DNA of 64,000 nt, from contig CANFNV010000002.1 in the NCBI GenBank assembly GCA_947448525.1, forward strand, positions 124,001-188,000. The letters run 5' to 3'. Shown here in pieces: positions 55,201 through 62,367 of this stretch. This DNA is from Flavobacteriaceae bacterium (GTDB lineage Bacteria > Bacteroidota > Bacteroidia > Flavobacteriales > Flavobacteriaceae). Position 1 is the stretch's first letter, and each line of letters starts with the position of its first letter. The notes under the pieces were generated by a model. That model worked only from the letters and a program-made list of their open reading frames with translations. It ran no database searches and was not told where the DNA came from. Both the position numbers and the translations under genes were made by a program.

Positions 55201-57181
55201 TGGTCCGATTGTGCATACAATAACAGTAAAAGATACTGTTACCGGATGTACTTCATCGATAACTGTTACACTAGATTCGTTACCTACTGCTCCAATAATA
55301 ACGGGCACTTTATCAGCATGTATTGGAAATACGACACAGTTATCAGCAAATGGTATTCCAGCAATAACAAATGCTTGGACGTCTTCAAATACAGCTGTTG
55401 CTACAATTGATAGTACAGGATTAGTTACTGCTGTAGCAAGTGGAACATCAATTATTACTTATACGAATAGCGATGGTTGTCAAAATACTGCGACGGTTAC
55501 AATAAATGCATTACCTACTATAACAGGAACTTTAACTGCATGTGTTGGAAGTACAACTCAGTTAACAGGTAGCGCTTCCCCAGCAACAATAAATCCTTGG
55601 ACCTCTTCTAACACAGCTGTTGCTACAATTAGTGCTTCTGGTTTAGTTACTGCTGTTGCAAGTGGAACATCAACTATTACTTATACTAATAGTAATGGTT
55701 GTCAAATTACCGATATAGTTACAATAAATGATTTACCAACAATAGGAGGAACTTTATCAGCATGTGTTGGAAATACTACCCAATTAATTGGAAGTGTTTC
55801 GCCGGCAACAACAAATGCTTGGACCTCTTCTAATACTTCTGTTGCTACTATTAGTGGTTCAGGTTTAGTTACTGGCGTTGCTTCTGGGACATCAACTATT
55901 ACTTATACTAATAATAATGGATGTCAAACTACCGAAATTGTGACCATAAATGCATTACCAACAATATCAGGTAATTTATCAATTTGTATTGGAAACACGA
56001 CACAGTTATCAGGGAATAGCATACCATTACCAGCAATTACAAATGCATGGACGTCTTCAAACACGGCTGTTGCTACAATTAGTAATTCTGGTTTAGTTAC
56101 TGCTGTTGCAGTTGGAACATCAACTATTACTTATACTAATAGTAATGGATGTCAATCTTCAGTTATTGTTACTATAAATGCATTGCCAACTATTTCAGGT
56201 ACTTTATCAGTATGTGTAGGAGCTACTTCGCAGTTAACAGGCAGTGCTACTCAAGCAACAGCAAATGCATGGACATCTTCCAATACTTCTGTTGCTACAA
56301 TTAGTAGTTCAGGTTTAGTTACTGGTGTTGGAAGTGGAATCTCAACTATTACTTACACCAATAGTAATGGATGTCAAATAACTGATACAGTAACCATAAA
56401 AGGATTACCAATTGTTACTGTAACTGGTGATTCTGTTTGTCAAGGTGTGCTTGCTACTATTACCACTTCGGTAACACCATCTGGAACTTATAATTATGTT
56501 TGGACAGTTCCTAGTGGAGGTAATCCAGGAAACGTTGCTACTTTTACTACTTCAATTTCAGGAACCTACTCAGTAATAGTTACTGATACTTCGACAGGTT
56601 GTTCTAGCGTTAGCCAATCGGGTGTAGCAACAATTGCACCTGCCTTTGATTTCACGCTTACTGACGGATGTTTTAATAATGTATATAATGTAAATGTAGT
56701 ACCATTAAATAATTCGTTTGATGTAAACACTTCAACATATACATGGCAAGTGGGAGGAGTAACAGTTTCAGGCGAAGTTAATGCAACATTTGATGTTACA
56801 CATTATGTTTCAACTACAACTCCAACACCTGCTTTACCATTAGTTATTACTTCGACGGTTACATCGGCACAATTGTGTACAGCGCCGCCCCATCAAATAA
56901 CTATTGACAGAATTTATTGTGAAATTCAAAGAGGTATTTCTCCAAATAACGATAATCTAAATGACTATTTCGATTTGAGAATGATGAATGTACAACAATT
57001 ACAAATTTTTAATAGATACGGAACTATAGTTTATTCTAAAGTAGATTATTCTAACGAATGGATGGGTCAATCGGATGCAGGTAATGAACTTCCTGATGGC
57101 ACTTATTACTATGTAATTGAATTCAAAAATAATCAACCTAGTAAAACAGGATGGATTTACATAAACAGAGAAACTAAATAA
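46253..57181 (+). CDS. Giant T9SS type-B surface protein with CUB, Fn3, LTD and BIG2 domains
   Basis: The 3642-residue protein starts with signal peptide MKKFTFLLITLLFSVIGYSQ. A jelly-roll choice-of-anchor-type N-domain follows (about 20-225). About seven Fn3-like and four CUB-like modules then alternate to about residue 1540. The CUB starts (C-G-G motif) are near 553, 779, 1000 and 1223. Next come a nidogen-like domain (about 1550-1800), Ig-like and PKD-like repeats, a second jelly-roll, a lamin-tail domain (about 2770-2945), five BIG2 repeats (about 3016-3388) and the C-terminal gliding-motility-associated type-B sorting domain (from ISPNNDNLNDYFDLRMMN to the end). It should cross the outer membrane by type IX secretion. 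PorP/SprF follows. I chose the ATG at 46253, 15 codons after an upstream in-frame ATG. Confidence 0.9.
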   Translation: MKKFTFLLITLLFSVIGYSQFPTPGTEGFENTTGPSLAIPVASSPWNLGTGVTPSNQWAVFDNGVPVPSASQKRWTFTTTSAYAGTQSAFMNRKQNGGAGVLSDDYLATPLITVPSNGQLTFWTRIGLNAPTINVNFLIKINTNTAVGSQTTAANYVLPAATGFSWDQTNIADPTNINTWVQKTVDLSAYAGQSLYIAFVRSFNQPAAAISGNSWFVDEVKLVEQCIAATTQGPVTTTTTSATLSWLPAISASWEIETVPTVGGVPTGVGVVYNGAPPYTITQTSAGTPLLPGTGYVFYIRKRCTESNSTWLGPYNFNTVPAGLTCAGPIVINSLPYSVTDTTANYADTYDVIQPAACAGGTTNYMQGNDVFYSYTAATTGAISIAMTPTGTNSSIFVYQGCSNVGVSCLAGVANTTNGVRTIPSLNVIAGQTYTIVLSSNATTQTYPYSLLIQQLNCPAPSGLGATTTATSATLNWTTPATTSWEYFVQNLNDAIPTTSGITSTSNTAITSTLNSGAALVPGTDYQYWVRADCGNGTFSPWTGPYPFRMAPGCGGLFVDAGGSTGNYANSTTAASVGGTTTICPSNVGDQVTVTFTSFSTELTNDVLKVYNGSGTSGQLLASYSGTYTTANLPTITSSAADGCLTFIFTSNATNNSTGWVANVTCAPAPDCQQPILLTHGAVTYNSVSLSWSQPNNSSGNQPGSWDIIAVPCGGLAPTAATTGYSSTSNSTLPLTYVYNTALSPLTCYDFYVRASCSLTSVSSWSGPVSATTVAAPPICGGNFIDSGGTTGNYSSNENISTQILPVNAGDQVTVTFSSFSTQAGVDLLKVYDGTNTTATGTLLATYSGTYTGAALPSITSSSPDGILTFVFTSNATVNAAGWTASVSCAPAPACQKPILLIENTAGTAYNQVGLSWSQTQNPDASFPNQWQVLALPTGSAAPTDLTLLTDGYQTNNNINYIYPGLNPLKCYDFYVRSLCSGTSLWCGPTKICTPIAPPICGGNFVDSGGVGGSYSSNENITTTITTTPGNQVTVNFTLLNTQVGVDLLKVYDGISSLTGTLLATYSGVYTGTALPSITSSSPDGALTFVFTSNGSVNSTGWLADIVCNPAPACQKPILLTAPPATIAYNQVGLTWAQTQNPDGSTPAQWQVVAVPCGGTAPTAATPLTDGQTTPSTSTTPQITYTGLSSTVCYDFYVRAICDPLTSSTSAWTGPTSVTTALGCGGIYTDAGGSTGNYPNNVTAATGTTIITTTPGTQVTVTFTSFNTESGIDLLKVYDGSDPTTGILLGTYSGTAIPGPITSSAANGALSFVFTSNATTPSAGWTANVTCNPSPSCQKPILLTTTAVLAHSVTLAWSQTQNPDGVSTPNQWEVYAVPCGLTVPSNTIPVGIGQLTPILTTPQPQITYTYTGLTAEMCYDFYVRAICSSTSTSAWTGVATATTAIACPKPTGVYATSTSISTASVSWTPGGTETQWQILYLPAGSVAPGANSPLWLLPAPTVTTTSVNTNSPITGLSVGQFYDVYVRALCSAPDVSVATPATSLYIYPPLPNCAGVDLHLTTTTPGVYNLCPGSCLNLAATYESTFTTSDYTVSSTPFAPVFPFTGGTQVSVNTDDIWSGDIALPFKFCFYGNTYDKLNIGSNGVVTFNTHTSGSNCPWAFTATIPSPTFPVLNAIYAPYQDINPGPGGVSTPAPQPNINYQVLGTAPCRAMVISFSQVGLYSTSCVANPPQTSQVVLYETSNVIDVNIGNRNGCTTWNSGSGVIGVQNSDGTNAVVPPGRNTGTWSTTNEAWRFLPAGPTNATFSWLQDGVTLTTNTNTTICPTVNTTLTAEAKYTACDGTVVTKAESILLNIVGEVTPTFAQIGPICQNTTAPILPLSSNNTPTAITGTWSPSTIDTSVTGTLTYTFTPDAGQCALPTTMNITVTNSITPTFTTPAPICSGTPAPVLSTSSSNFPIPITGVWTPATVSNTTSGTYTFQPNAGQCASNTTLDVTVNTNCSFGSYASAVWLTNCSTSNFFNTVGSGADIIGPVGNVFQNSDLGTYVQNSNLLILRGAEVKTFKSATANACSARLNYRIYPTATTPGSFQVMDLPLFDSCTGGTFPSGGTCNTGDQKWHRVIADGTTNPYSPVNLTTYLPGNYIIQVYYDITGSTSNTAGCEENILIDNNGAYFTANFTIQAQPTYSSSNPTTCSGTNGSITISGMAPSTTYGVSYQQGSTAVGSINLTSDNSGVIVINGLNAATYSNFTITVNGCSYSYTTPIILVDPVTPSVTVNNSSVCAGQSATVTATPGTAGTYSYAWTIPAGATPPGNVATFTTTIQGVYSVIITNTTTACSSVSGSGTVTVNALPTVTVNSPTVCQGQIATVTASPLPAGNYSYVWTYPVGATDPGNVSSFNATVSGNYSVIATNTVTGCSSISVSSNVTINPVPVVSVNNPTVCGGLATVTATVSTPGVYTYTWTVPAGMTNPGNVSSFTTSVPGVYTVVVNNVSSLCNMDFDAPIGVPAAGLLFVNQSNFSCWKTTATDGMIEVWSSGCQSTPSYSGTQFIELNANQVSTLYQDMTVLPGSTINISFAHRGRFSGTDVMRVEVGPIGGPYVSLGLFSATPAAWVYSTVPFTFPNNGVSNYSLRFVSVSAGTTDLTVGNFIDAISVTTANCPATASGTVTINSIITPTFNAITPICSGTTAPILPTVSTNTPTSVTGTWSPSVISNTSSGAYVFTPDAGQCSQSYTINVTVNSIPTPTVSILTQPTCASPTGTVEVTSPVSSIATATPTDLFISEATDSNSGSLSYVELYNGTGASINLSNYSIKTANNGNAYGFTLPLNNVNIASGATYVVALGFGGSNICSSILGGDGSLGAQSSGSGSVNFLANGNDHFGLFNGTTLIDSWGTFGDNNWAPTNIGTEGADFRRKTTISPLPNPTFNNNDWDIFDYAGNTPADCANNDYSNIGLYTLNTTTSYYQYSVDGGPYQNSPIFTGLTPGPIVHTITVKDTVTGCTSSITVTLDSLPTAPIITGTLSACIGNTTQLSANGIPAITNAWTSSNTAVATIDSTGLVTAVASGTSIITYTNSDGCQNTATVTINALPTITGTLTACVGSTTQLTGSASPATINPWTSSNTAVATISASGLVTAVASGTSTITYTNSNGCQITDIVTINDLPTIGGTLSACVGNTTQLIGSVSPATTNAWTSSNTSVATISGSGLVTGVASGTSTITYTNNNGCQTTEIVTINALPTISGNLSICIGNTTQLSGNSIPLPAITNAWTSSNTAVATISNSGLVTAVAVGTSTITYTNSNGCQSSVIVTINALPTISGTLSVCVGATSQLTGSATQATANAWTSSNTSVATISSSGLVTGVGSGISTITYTNSNGCQITDTVTIKGLPIVTVTGDSVCQGVLATITTSVTPSGTYNYVWTVPSGGNPGNVATFTTSISGTYSVIVTDTSTGCSSVSQSGVATIAPAFDFTLTDGCFNNVYNVNVVPLNNSFDVNTSTYTWQVGGVTVSGEVNATFDVTHYVSTTTPTPALPLVITSTVTSAQLCTAPPHQITIDRIYCEIQRGISPNNDNLNDYFDLRMMNVQQLQIFNRYGTIVYSKVDYSNEWMGQSDAGNELPDGTYYYVIEFKNNQPSKTGWIYINRETK
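47912..50590 (+). repeat. Four tandem CUB-Fn3 coding units of about 0.67 kb
   Basis: Units begin at the C-G-G codons at 47912, 48590, 49253 and 49922, giving periods of 678, 663 and 669 bases. Each encodes a CUB-like domain followed by a C-x-K-P-I-L-type Fn3-like domain. The copies are clearly diverged at the DNA level but share protein words such as DLLKVYDG and CYDFYVRA. Confidence 0.8.
55301..56416 (+). repeat. Five tandem BIG2 coding units of about 222 bp
   Basis: Units start at 55301, 55523, 55745, 55967 and 56195 (periods 222, 222, 222 and 228). Each encodes about 74-76 residues with words such as AWTSSN, VATIS and SGLVT. DNA similarity between neighbours is high, consistent with recent duplication. 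The fourth unit carries a six-base (two-codon) insertion. Confidence 0.85.
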
Positions 57182-57213
57182 CAAACAAATTTTAAATGAT
57201 AAATTTCAAAACA

Positions 57214-58137
57214 ATGAAAAAAATATTTTTCTTAACCCTGTTTGCTATCATGACATTTATGAATGTCAGTGCGCAGCAAGACCCTCATTATACACAATAT
57301 ATGTATAATATGAGTGTTATTAATCCTGCTTATGCTGGCTCTAAAGAAAACATGACTGGCGGTTTGTTATTTAGAAAACAGTGGATTGATATTGATGGAG
57401 CTCCAACAACTGGAACCTTCTTTATCAATAGCCCTGTTGGAAAAAATGTTGGTTTAGGGTTGTCTGCTATTAATGATAAAATTGGACCCGTAGAAGAAAC
57501 AAACCTGTATGCAGATTTCTCTTATACCTTAAATCTTGGTGGTGATCGTAGATTGGCATTTGGTTTGAAAGGTGGAGGGACTTTTCACAAAGTAGGATTA
57601 TTTTCACAAATTGGTGATGGTTACGTGCCTGATTTGAACGACCCTGCATTTCAACAAAACTCAAGTAAATCATTTTTAAATTTAGGTTCTGGGTTGTTTT
57701 ATTACACTAACAAATATTATGTGGCTTTTTCTGTGCCAAACATGTTAAAATCAAGTTATTTAAGTTATAACGGAATGCGTTTCGGCACAGAAACACTTCA
57801 TTACTTCTTAACTGGAGGTTATGTTTTTGATTTGAATCCAGATCTTAAATTTAAACCATCAGCTATGATTAAATCTGCATTTAATAGTCCTGTATCTTTT
57901 GATGTTTCTGCTAACTTTATGTTTTATGATAAATTTGAAGTTGGAGCTACTTATAGAAAACAAGATTCATTTGGTGCAATGGTAAACTATGCTGTATCTC
58001 CAGGTTTAAGAGTAGGATATGCATACGATAAAATTGTTTCTGATTTAAAAGTAACTACTCCATCTTCCCACGAGATTATGATTTTATTTGATTTAAATTT
58101 CCCGAAAAAAGTTTCACAATCTCCAAGATATTTCTAA
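57214..58137 (+). CDS. PorP/SprF family T9SS outer-membrane protein
   Basis: The 307-residue protein has a signal peptide (about residues 1-20, ending NVSAQQDPHYTQYMYN). Predicted beta strands fill the rest, with the family marks INPAYAGSKENMTGG and FRKQWIDIDGAPTTGTF. SprF-type proteins sit in the outer membrane and are needed for secretion of type-B sorted partners such as SprB. The gene begins 33 bases after the giant type-B protein and 20 bases before an OmpA-type gene. It is very likely the dedicated partner of the giant protein. I chose the ATG at 57214, since an upstream in-frame start only lengthens the signal. Confidence 0.93.
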   Translation: MKKIFFLTLFAIMTFMNVSAQQDPHYTQYMYNMSVINPAYAGSKENMTGGLLFRKQWIDIDGAPTTGTFFINSPVGKNVGLGLSAINDKIGPVEETNLYADFSYTLNLGGDRRLAFGLKGGGTFHKVGLFSQIGDGYVPDLNDPAFQQNSSKSFLNLGSGLFYYTNKYYVAFSVPNMLKSSYLSYNGMRFGTETLHYFLTGGYVFDLNPDLKFKPSAMIKSAFNSPVSFDVSANFMFYDKFEVGATYRKQDSFGAMVNYAVSPGLRVGYAYDKIVSDLKVTTPSSHEIMILFDLNFPKKVSQSPRYF

Positions 58138-58156
58138 CATAATAATAACAGTAAAA

Positions 58157-60019
58157 ATGAAAAATCTATATATTGCATTGTTTTTTGTAGCCATAAGTTC
58201 TTCTATTAGTGCTCAAAATAAAGATACAAAAACTGCCGACAAATTCTTTAATCGTTACGAATACGTATCAGCCGCAAAGGAATATCAAAAACTAGTAGAT
58301 AATGGAAAGGCAGATGGTTATGTTTACAAACAATTAGCAGACGCCTATTTTAATATGTTTAATACTACAGAGGCTGTAACATGGTATGCTAAAGCTACAA
58401 AAACAGAACAAGATTCAGAAACGTATTTTAGATATGCGCAAATGCTTAAAGTTATCGGAAAATATGAAGAAGCAAATAAACAAATGAATAAGTTTGCGTC
58501 TATGGCTCCAAATGATTTACGTGCTAAATCATTCAAAGAAAACCCAAATTATGTTCCAAAAATATTGAATAAAAATGTAAGTTTTACGGTCAACTCTTTA
58601 CCATTAAGTTCAGATAAATCTGATTTTGGTGCAGTTTTGTACGGCAATAAACTTTATTTCACCAGTGCTAGAAGTGGCTCCAGAAAAAATTATGGTTGGA
58701 GCGGGGAACCTTATTTAGATATTTATAGTTCAATCATGGCTGACTCAGGAACCTTTTCGGAACCAATTCCTCTTACCTCTTTAAACTCTAAATTCCATGA
58801 TGGCCCAGTAACTATTAGTACTGATGGAAATACAATTTATTTTTCAGGAGATAGTTTTAGAGAAGGGCTTTTTGAAAAAGATAAAGTTAATAAACTTAAA
58901 TTAGGTAAAAATAATTTATACACAGCAACTAAGTCAGGCGAAGAATGGACTAATGTTAAACCCCTTCCTTTTAACAGTAAAGAGTATTCTTTAAGCAATC
59001 CAAGTATAAGTAGAGACGGAAAAACCCTTTATTTTTCTTCTAATATGCCTGGTAGTCTTGGTGGAGTTGATATTTGGAAAGTCGAAATTAATGGTACAGA
59101 TTTTGGAAAACCTGAAAATTTAGGACCTAAAGTCAATACCGAAGGAAATGAAAGTTTCCCTTTTATTGCTGATGACAATTCAACTTTATATTTTGCTTCA
59201 AGCGGCAAACAAGGTTTGGGAGGATATGATGTTTACATGATTGATTTAGCTAAAAGCACAGAAGCCGTAAATATGGGTAAACCAATTAACACTGAAAAAG
59301 ATGACTTTGCGTTTACTTTCAATAAAGCTAAAAATATAGGATTCTTATCTAGTAACAGAAATGGAAATGACGATATTTTCAGTGCTACACCAATTTGCGG
59401 GGTAGATTTATTAGTAGTTGTAACAAATGCTAAATCAGGAGAAATTTTACCAAATGCTAAAGTAGCTGTTGTTGATGAAAAGAAAAACATACTTTCTACT
59501 GAAACATCTAATGATAAAGGAGTAGTAAACTTTAGAGTAGATTGTGATAAAATCTATTCTATTCAAGCAACAAAAGATGGTTTTGAGGGTAATATATTTC
59601 CTGTAGCTAAAAGCAAAGGACCTACTGCTAAAATTGTTGCTCCATTGCAACCAATTGATGTGATTGTTACCCCTACAGAGATTGTTTTAAAACCAATCTA
59701 CTTTGAATACGACAAAAGCAATATCACTCAAGAAGGTGCTTTTGAATTGGATAAGTTAGTACAAGTAATGAAAAACAATGATAAGCTAGTTATATTTGCT
59801 AAATCTCATACAGATTCAAGAGGAAGTGACGAATATAACCTTTCACTATCTGACCGAAGAGCTAAAGCAACAGTTCAATATGTTATTTCTCAAGGTATAT
59901 CAGAAGAAAGAATATCTGGTAAAGGTTTTGGTAAATCGGAACTTAAAGTGCAATGTGAGCCATGTACAGATGAACAACATTCTCAAAACAGACGTTCGGA
60001 ATTTTTGATTGTGAAATAA
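58157..60019 (+). CDS. OmpA-family protein with PD40/WD40-like repeats, T9SS cluster
   Basis: The 620-residue exported protein has a signal peptide (about residues 1-19, ending SISAQ), TPR-like helices (about 25-115), PD40-type beta-propeller repeats (about 150-415, with words like SRDGKTLYFSSNMPGSLGG and DDNSTLYFASSGKQGLGGYD), a small carboxypeptidase-regulatory-like domain (about 420-505) and a C-terminal OmpA domain (about 515-620, FEYDKSNITQEGAFELDKL). It probably anchors to peptidoglycan in the outer-membrane complex of the T9SS cluster. Such OmpA/PD40 genes often follow PorP/SprF. A strong terminator follows. Confidence 0.9.
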   Translation: MKNLYIALFFVAISSSISAQNKDTKTADKFFNRYEYVSAAKEYQKLVDNGKADGYVYKQLADAYFNMFNTTEAVTWYAKATKTEQDSETYFRYAQMLKVIGKYEEANKQMNKFASMAPNDLRAKSFKENPNYVPKILNKNVSFTVNSLPLSSDKSDFGAVLYGNKLYFTSARSGSRKNYGWSGEPYLDIYSSIMADSGTFSEPIPLTSLNSKFHDGPVTISTDGNTIYFSGDSFREGLFEKDKVNKLKLGKNNLYTATKSGEEWTNVKPLPFNSKEYSLSNPSISRDGKTLYFSSNMPGSLGGVDIWKVEINGTDFGKPENLGPKVNTEGNESFPFIADDNSTLYFASSGKQGLGGYDVYMIDLAKSTEAVNMGKPINTEKDDFAFTFNKAKNIGFLSSNRNGNDDIFSATPICGVDLLVVVTNAKSGEILPNAKVAVVDEKKNILSTETSNDKGVVNFRVDCDKIYSIQATKDGFEGNIFPVAKSKGPTAKIVAPLQPIDVIVTPTEIVLKPIYFEYDKSNITQEGAFELDKLVQVMKNNDKLVIFAKSHTDSRGSDEYNLSLSDRRAKATVQYVISQGISEERISGKGFGKSELKVQCEPCTDEQHSQNRRSEFLIVK

Positions 60020-60036
60020 TTTCTAAATAAACACAT

Positions 60037-60071
60037 AAAAATGCCTTATTATTTTTAATAAGGCATTTTTG
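60037..60071 (+). terminator. Rho-independent terminator of the T9SS cluster
   Basis: AAAAATGCCTTATT, loop ATTTTT and AATAAGGCATTTTT form a perfect stem of up to 14 base pairs ending in T's, 17 bases after the OmpA stop. Confidence 0.88.
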
Positions 60072-60111
60072 TTTTGTTTGCAATTTCGGATAATTTTTAG
60101 AAAAAGTATAC

Positions 60112-60150
60112 AAAAAAATCCCAGATGTTTTTATAAACATCTGGGATTTT
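60112..60150 (-). terminator. Rho-independent terminator of ahcY
   Basis: On the minus strand, AAAATCCCAGATGTTT, loop ATAA and AAACATCTGGGATTTT form a perfect 16-base-pair stem followed by further T's (seven in all). It is 38 bases past the ahcY stop. Confidence 0.88.
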
Positions 60151-60187
60151 ATATTTCGTACTTCTAATCTAAGTACCTCGTACTTTT

Positions 60188-61504
60188 TTAGTATCTGTAA
60201 TATTCTGGTTTATATGGGCCATCCACACCAACTCCAATATAGGCAGCTTGATCGTCACGTAAAGTCTCCAATTCAACGCCTAATTTTGCAAGGTGTAAAG
60301 CAGCCACTTTTTCATCTAAATGTTTAGGCAACATGTATACTTCATTTTTGTAGGAAGCACTGTTTTTCCATAACTCAATTTGAGCTAAAGTTTGGTTGGT
60401 AAATGAATTACTCATTACAAAACTTGGATGCCCTGTAGCACAACCTAAATTTACCAAACGTCCTTCAGCCAAAATAAGAATATCTTTTCCAGCAATAGTA
60501 TATTTGTCAACTTGTGGTTTAATTTCAACTTTTGAAGCACCGTGGTTTTTATTTAACCAAGCCATATCGATTTCATTATCAAAATGACCAATGTTACAAA
60601 CGATGGTTTTATCTTTCATTTGTTCAAAATGTGAACCAAGAACAATATCTTTATTTCCAGTTGTGGTGATAATGATGTCTGCATTAGCAACAACAGTATT
60701 TAATTTTTTCACTTCAAAACCGTCCATAGCTGCTTGTAAAGCACAAATTGGATCAATTTCAGTGACAGTAACAATAGATCCAGCACCACGGAAAGAAGCC
60801 GCGGTTCCTTTGCCTACATCACCATATCCACAAACAATAACTCTTTTTCCAGCCAACATAATGTCCGTTGCTCTACGAACAGCATCAACAGCTGATTCTT
60901 TACATCCATATTTGTTATCAAATTTCGATTTTGTAACCGAGTCATTCACGTTAATTGCCGGCATAAACAACGTACCGTTCTTCATTCTTTCATACAAACG
61001 GTGAACTCCAGTAGTAGTTTCTTCCGACAAACCTTTAATACCAGGAATCAATTCTGGATATCGGTCAAAAACCATATTAGTTAAATCACCACCATCATCA
61101 AGTATCATATTCAATGGTTTTCTGTCTTCACCAAAAAATAAGGTTTGTTCAATACACCAGTCAAACGATTCTTCATCAAGACCTTTCCATGCATAAACTT
61201 GAATTCCAGCAGCAGCAATAGCAGCAGCAGCTTGATCTTGAGTTGAGAAAATGTTACAAGATGACCAAGTAACTTCTGCACCAAGAGCAATTAAAGTTTC
61301 AATCAGTACAGCAGTTTGAATAGTCATGTGAAGACATCCAGCGATACGGGATCCAGTTAGCGGTTGTTCGTTCTTGTATTCTGCTCTTAATGCCATTAAT
61401 CCAGGCATTTCAGCTTCTGCTAATTCAATTTCTTTTCTTCCCCAAGCCGCAAGAGAAATATCTTTCACTTTAAAAGCTACATAAGGTAACGTTTGTGTAC
61501 TCAT
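60188..61504 (-). CDS. ahcY: Adenosylhomocysteinase
   Basis: The 438-residue NAD+-dependent enzyme hydrolyses S-adenosylhomocysteine to adenosine and homocysteine, clearing the product of methyl transfer. The N-terminal substrate domain has [20 protein letters not shown] and [11 protein letters not shown]. The NAD fold has [21 protein letters not shown] and [14 protein letters not shown], and [11 protein letters not shown] follows. The C-terminus, YKPEYYRY, is the classic tail with the Lys/Tyr pair. The length is typical. I see no SAH or SAM riboswitch structure upstream. A TAATTTTG promoter word lies on the minus strand at 61538-61545. Confidence 0.98.
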   Translation of the reverse strand: MSTQTLPYVAFKVKDISLAAWGRKEIELAEAEMPGLMALRAEYKNEQPLTGSRIAGCLHMTIQTAVLIETLIALGAEVTWSSCNIFSTQDQAAAAIAAAGIQVYAWKGLDEESFDWCIEQTLFFGEDRKPLNMILDDGGDLTNMVFDRYPELIPGIKGLSEETTTGVHRLYERMKNGTLFMPAINVNDSVTKSKFDNKYGCKESAVDAVRRATDIMLAGKRVIVCGYGDVGKGTAASFRGAGSIVTVTEIDPICALQAAMDGFEVKKLNTVVANADIIITTTGNKDIVLGSHFEQMKDKTIVCNIGHFDNEIDMAWLNKNHGASKVEIKPQVDKYTIAGKDILILAEGRLVNLGCATGHPSFVMSNSFTNQTLAQIELWKNSASYKNEVYMLPKHLDEKVAALHLAKLGVELETLRDDQAAYIGVGVDGPYKPEYYRY

Positions 61505-61537
61505 CTATTATGTATATTTGTTTTTTATAATTTCATG

Positions 61538-61545
61538 CAAAATTA
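61538..61545 (-). promoter_or_regulatory. Candidate -7 element of ahcY
   Basis: On the minus strand this reads TAATTTTG, a match to TAnnTTTG, 33 bases before the ahcY ATG. No TTG is seen at the usual -33 spacing. Confidence 0.4.
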
Positions 61546-61631
61546 CAACATACGTTTTGATTTTAATAATTAATTTTCAAAATTATGATATGTTTAATTA
61601 TTTAATCTTTTGAAAAACAACAAAATACTAA

Positions 61632-62336
61632 ATGCCATTACATAAAGTACTGTTATTATCAAACACCACTAAACTGTATCTTTGGAAAATAACCGAAGAT
61701 TTTGACACGCTTTTTAATCAAGTGCGACTAAAACCTTCATCTTTAGAACGTTTGAAAAGCATGAAATCCGAAAGCCATCAAAAAGGATTTTTAGCCGTTC
61801 GAATGCTTTTGCAACATAATTATTATACTGATTTTGATTTGTTTTATGACGAATTTGGAAAACCTTTTTTAAAGTGGAAAGATGGAAGTTTGAACTTAGA
61901 AGATAAGCAAATAAAAGACGAGGCTATTCCAAACTACCAATTCCAAACTACCAACTACCTACATATTTCCATTTCACATTCCAATGAATTTTCAGCAATT
62001 GCAATTAGTGAACAAAAAGTTGGTTTGGATATTGAAAAATTAAAAGGAAAAATACTAAAAATTGCTTCTCGATTTATGGATACTTCTCATTTGGAAGGCT
62101 TGTCTGAGGAAGAAAAAATTAAAAAAGCAACGGTTGTTTGGGGAATCAAAGAAAGTATTTTCAAAATAAAAAACGAAGCAGGAATTAGTTTTCTATATAA
62201 TATTTTTGAAAATCCCTTTTCATTTGAAGATAATAATGCAACAGCACAATTGAATTTCAATAATAAAGAAGAAAATTTCAAAATCCAATTCGATTCGGTA
62301 GAAGATTATATCTTTGTTTGCTCCTTGGAGATGTAA
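61632..62336 (+). CDS. 4'-phosphopantetheinyl transferase superfamily protein
   Basis: The 234-residue Sfp/AcpS-superfamily enzyme moves a phosphopantetheine arm from CoA to a carrier protein. The magnesium and CoA motifs are the GLDIEKL stretch (Asp136, Glu138) and WGIKESIFKIKNE (Trp-x-x-Lys-Glu). ISHSNEFSAIAI supplies the H-S pair of the family. Between the N-terminal FGKPFLKWKDG and ISISHS lies an unusual segment containing an exact 14-base duplication (61926-61953). A member next to a lipid-synthesis enzyme could act on fatty-acid or other ACP partners, but the target is not shown. Confidence 0.88.
   Translation: MPLHKVLLLSNTTKLYLWKITEDFDTLFNQVRLKPSSLERLKSMKSESHQKGFLAVRMLLQHNYYTDFDLFYDEFGKPFLKWKDGSLNLEDKQIKDEAIPNYQFQTTNYLHISISHSNEFSAIAISEQKVGLDIEKLKGKILKIASRFMDTSHLEGLSEEEKIKKATVVWGIKESIFKIKNEAGISFLYNIFENPFSFEDNNATAQLNFNNKEENFKIQFDSVEDYIFVCSLEM
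61926..61953 (+). repeat. 14-bp tandem duplication inside the phosphopantetheinyl transferase gene
   Basis: ATTCCAAACTACCA occurs twice end to end, then a partial ACTACC. Because 14 is not a multiple of three, the two copies are read in different frames, yet the gene stays open. Confidence 0.9.
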
Positions 62337-62367
62337 AGTAATTTCTTAAATCTGTGTGCCTAATATA

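Noticed and set aside
55301..56416. Regularly spaced repeats that could suggest a CRISPR array
   Set aside because: The period is 222 bp in frame and encodes BIG2 domains. There are no short repeats with unique spacers and no cas genes.
61505..61631. Possible SAH or SAM riboswitch upstream of ahcY
   Set aside because: The spacer is short and A+T rich, with no conserved pseudoknot or stem pattern. Only a promoter-like word is visible.
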